Assembly (NCBI GenBank): GCA_002451015.1 | Contig: DKBB01000203.1 | Span: 1-7,950, forward strand | From: Acidobacteria bacterium UBA6911 | Lineage (GTDB): Bacteria > Acidobacteriota > UBA6911 | Length of the DNA stretch: 7,950 nucleotides | Direction: 5' to 3' | Part shown: one piece after another, positions 6,567 to 7,950 of the stretch | How the letters are laid out: the number at the start of each line of letters is the position of its first letter | Position numbering within the stretch: position 1 is the first letter of the stretch | Made by a program: the position numbers and the translations under genes | The notes under the pieces: model-generated | What the model saw: only the letters and a program-made list of their open reading frames with translations | What the model was told of the DNA's origin: nothing | Database searches by the model: none

Positions 6567-7950
6567 CCGATCGTGCAAACAATGAAAAGGAGAAACTATA
6601 TATCCCATCCCCCGAGGTTTTATCCAAGGCGCGCATTAAGAATTGGGACGAAGTCGCTCGCAGGGCTGATGAAGATTACATAGGTTTTTGGGCTGATTGC
6701 GCCAGAGAACTGGTCGACTGGTATGGCCCATGGAGCAAGGTATTGGATGATTCCAAGTCTCCGTTCTTCAAGTGGTTCGTTGGGGCAAAAACCAATATTG
6801 TCCTCAACGCCATCGACAGGCATCTGGAAACGGCAAGGAGAAACAAGCTCGCTATTATCTGGGAAAGCGAGACAGGCGAGCATCGGACATTTTCATACTT
6901 CGCACTCAATCGTGAGGTCAGCAAATTCGCCAGTGTGCTCAAAGCTCTGGGTGTGAAAAAAAGGGACCGGGTTACCATATACATGGGACGTGTGCCGGAG
7001 CTTCCGATAGCAATGCTGGCATGCGCCAAAATCGGAGCCATCCACTCGGTCGTATATGGAGGATTTTCTACCGAAGCCCTGCATGGTCGTATCGAAGACT
7101 CCATGTCGCGAATCGTAATAACCTGCGACGGCGCGTTTCTCAATGGCAAAGTTGTCGAGTTGAAAAAGATCGCCGATGAAGCCATCAAACGAGCACCTAT
7201 TGTAGAGCATGTGGTTGTTCTCAAGCGAACCGGACAGCCCGTGGCGATGGAAGAGGGCCGGGACATGTGGTGGCACGACCTGATGGCTCTGCCCATCGCC
7301 GACCGCCGCTGCCCCACCGAGGTCCTCGATTCCGAAGATCCTCTTTTCATGCTGTATACATCGGGTACAACGGGAAAGCCGAAAGCTATCGTGCATACTC
7401 ATGGCGGTTATCAGGTCGGTGTGTCGGCGACGCTGAAATATGTTTTCGATTTGAAAGATGAAGACCGGTGGTGGTGCGCGGCGGATCCCGGATGGATAAC
7501 GGGACATTCCTATATAGTCTACGGCCCGTTGATTCTGGGTGCGACCGGTTTTATGTACGAAGGCGCTCCTACATATCCTTACCCGGATCGCTGGTGGGCC
7601 ATGGTGGAAAGATATTGCATCAATGTTTTTTATACCGCTCCCACTGCCATCCGGGGGCTGATGCGCTTCGGTGAAGCCTGGCCTAACCGCCGCGATCTTT
7701 CCTCGCTGCGTCTGCTGGGTTCGGTCGGGGAACCGATTAATCCCGAAGCATGGCGCTGGTACCATAAAAATATCGGGAAAGAAAACTGCCCGATCATGGA
7801 TACATGGTGGCAGACGGAAACGGGCATGTTCATGATTACGCCAACCCCCTGTGTGCCTTTAAAGCCCGGATCTGCCACACGTCCGTTTTTCGGCCAGCGG
7901 GTGGACATTCTGGACGAGGATGGAAATCCTGTGAAGGAAGGGGAGGAAGG
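6563..7950 (+). CDS. acs: Acetyl-CoA synthetase (AMP-forming), partial at right edge
   Basis: 462 codons of an expected 630-660 are present. The enzyme activates acetate with ATP and CoA to acetyl-CoA through acetyl-AMP in the cytoplasm. ATG 6563 follows GGAGGG (6553-6558). Visible motifs are the phosphate-binding loop YTSGTTGKPKA (265-275), CAADPGWITGHSY (around 312), EGAPTYPYP, LGSVGEPINPEAW (around 388) and DTWWQTETG (413-421). Relative to recalled Salmonella Acs numbering, acetate-pocket residues are Ile312 (Val310), Thr313 (Thr311), Val388 (Val386) and Trp416 (Trp414). The Trp that limits acyl length is kept, which supports acetate over longer acids; Val-to-Ile is conservative. Met422 replaces the usual Gly after TETG. 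The C-terminal domain with the regulatory acetylated Lys is beyond the window. An in-frame ATG at 6551 precedes the ribosome site and is less likely. The gene is probably independent of the NO reductase module. Confidence 0.93.
   Translation, partial: MTDRANNEKEKLYIPSPEVLSKARIKNWDEVARRADEDYIGFWADCARELVDWYGPWSKVLDDSKSPFFKWFVGAKTNIVLNAIDRHLETARRNKLAIIWESETGEHRTFSYFALNREVSKFASVLKALGVKKRDRVTIYMGRVPELPIAMLACAKIGAIHSVVYGGFSTEALHGRIEDSMSRIVITCDGAFLNGKVVELKKIADEAIKRAPIVEHVVVLKRTGQPVAMEEGRDMWWHDLMALPIADRRCPTEVLDSEDPLFMLYTSGTTGKPKAIVHTHGGYQVGVSATLKYVFDLKDEDRWWCAADPGWITGHSYIVYGPLILGATGFMYEGAPTYPYPDRWWAMVERYCINVFYTAPTAIRGLMRFGEAWPNRRDLSSLRLLGSVGEPINPEAWRWYHKNIGKENCPIMDTWWQTETGMFMITPTPCVPLKPGSATRPFFGQRVDILDEDGNPVKEGEE

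Overview
The window looks like the chromosome of an anaerobically respiring Gram-negative bacterium. A deltaproteobacterial (Desulfobacterota-type) lineage fits best: an 11-heme cytochrome c fused to a membrane cytochrome b, a quinol-type nitric oxide reductase, a CxxxCP iron-sulfur membrane protein, an AMP-forming acetyl-CoA synthetase and a remnant of an outer-membrane porin occur together. The taxonomic guess is inference from gene content; there is no rRNA or marker gene to prove it.

Layout. (1) Positions 1-683, minus strand: 5' part of a NapH/MauN-like polyferredoxin membrane protein that runs off the left edge. (2) Positions 684-1028: divergent intergenic region with a perfect FNR/CRP-type palindrome (759-772) and, on the cytochrome side, a leader containing a perfect 8-bp hairpin. 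(3) Positions 1029-2906, plus: secreted 11-heme cytochrome c with a C-terminal five-helix cytochrome b domain, resembling CbcL-type quinone:cytochrome oxidoreductases. (4) Positions 3148-5424, plus: complete 758-residue qNOR-type nitric oxide reductase, followed by a strong hairpin (5447-5493). (5) Positions 5494-6562: about 1.1 kb without an intact gene. It holds the C-terminal remnant of an alginate-export-type outer-membrane porin, a degenerate FNR-like site and a possible micro-ORF. (6) Positions 6563-7950, plus: acetyl-CoA synthetase (acs), cut by the right edge.

How they may work together. Positions 1-5424 read as an oxygen- or NO-controlled quinone-linked electron-transfer module. The FNR-type box sits between the iron-sulfur protein and the cytochrome and could control both. 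The cytochrome b/c fusion can exchange electrons between the quinone pool and periplasmic carriers, and the reductase reduces NO to N2O. The reductase keeps all residues expected at the catalytic iron centre, so it should be a true NO reductase and not a NO dismutase. However, one of the four residues known to form the quinol site in the family (Glu) is His here, which raises the question whether the adjacent cytochrome feeds or drains it. The acs gene is probably a separate unit for acetate activation.

The two edge genes are truncated only by the window. The porin remnant is the only clearly decayed gene.
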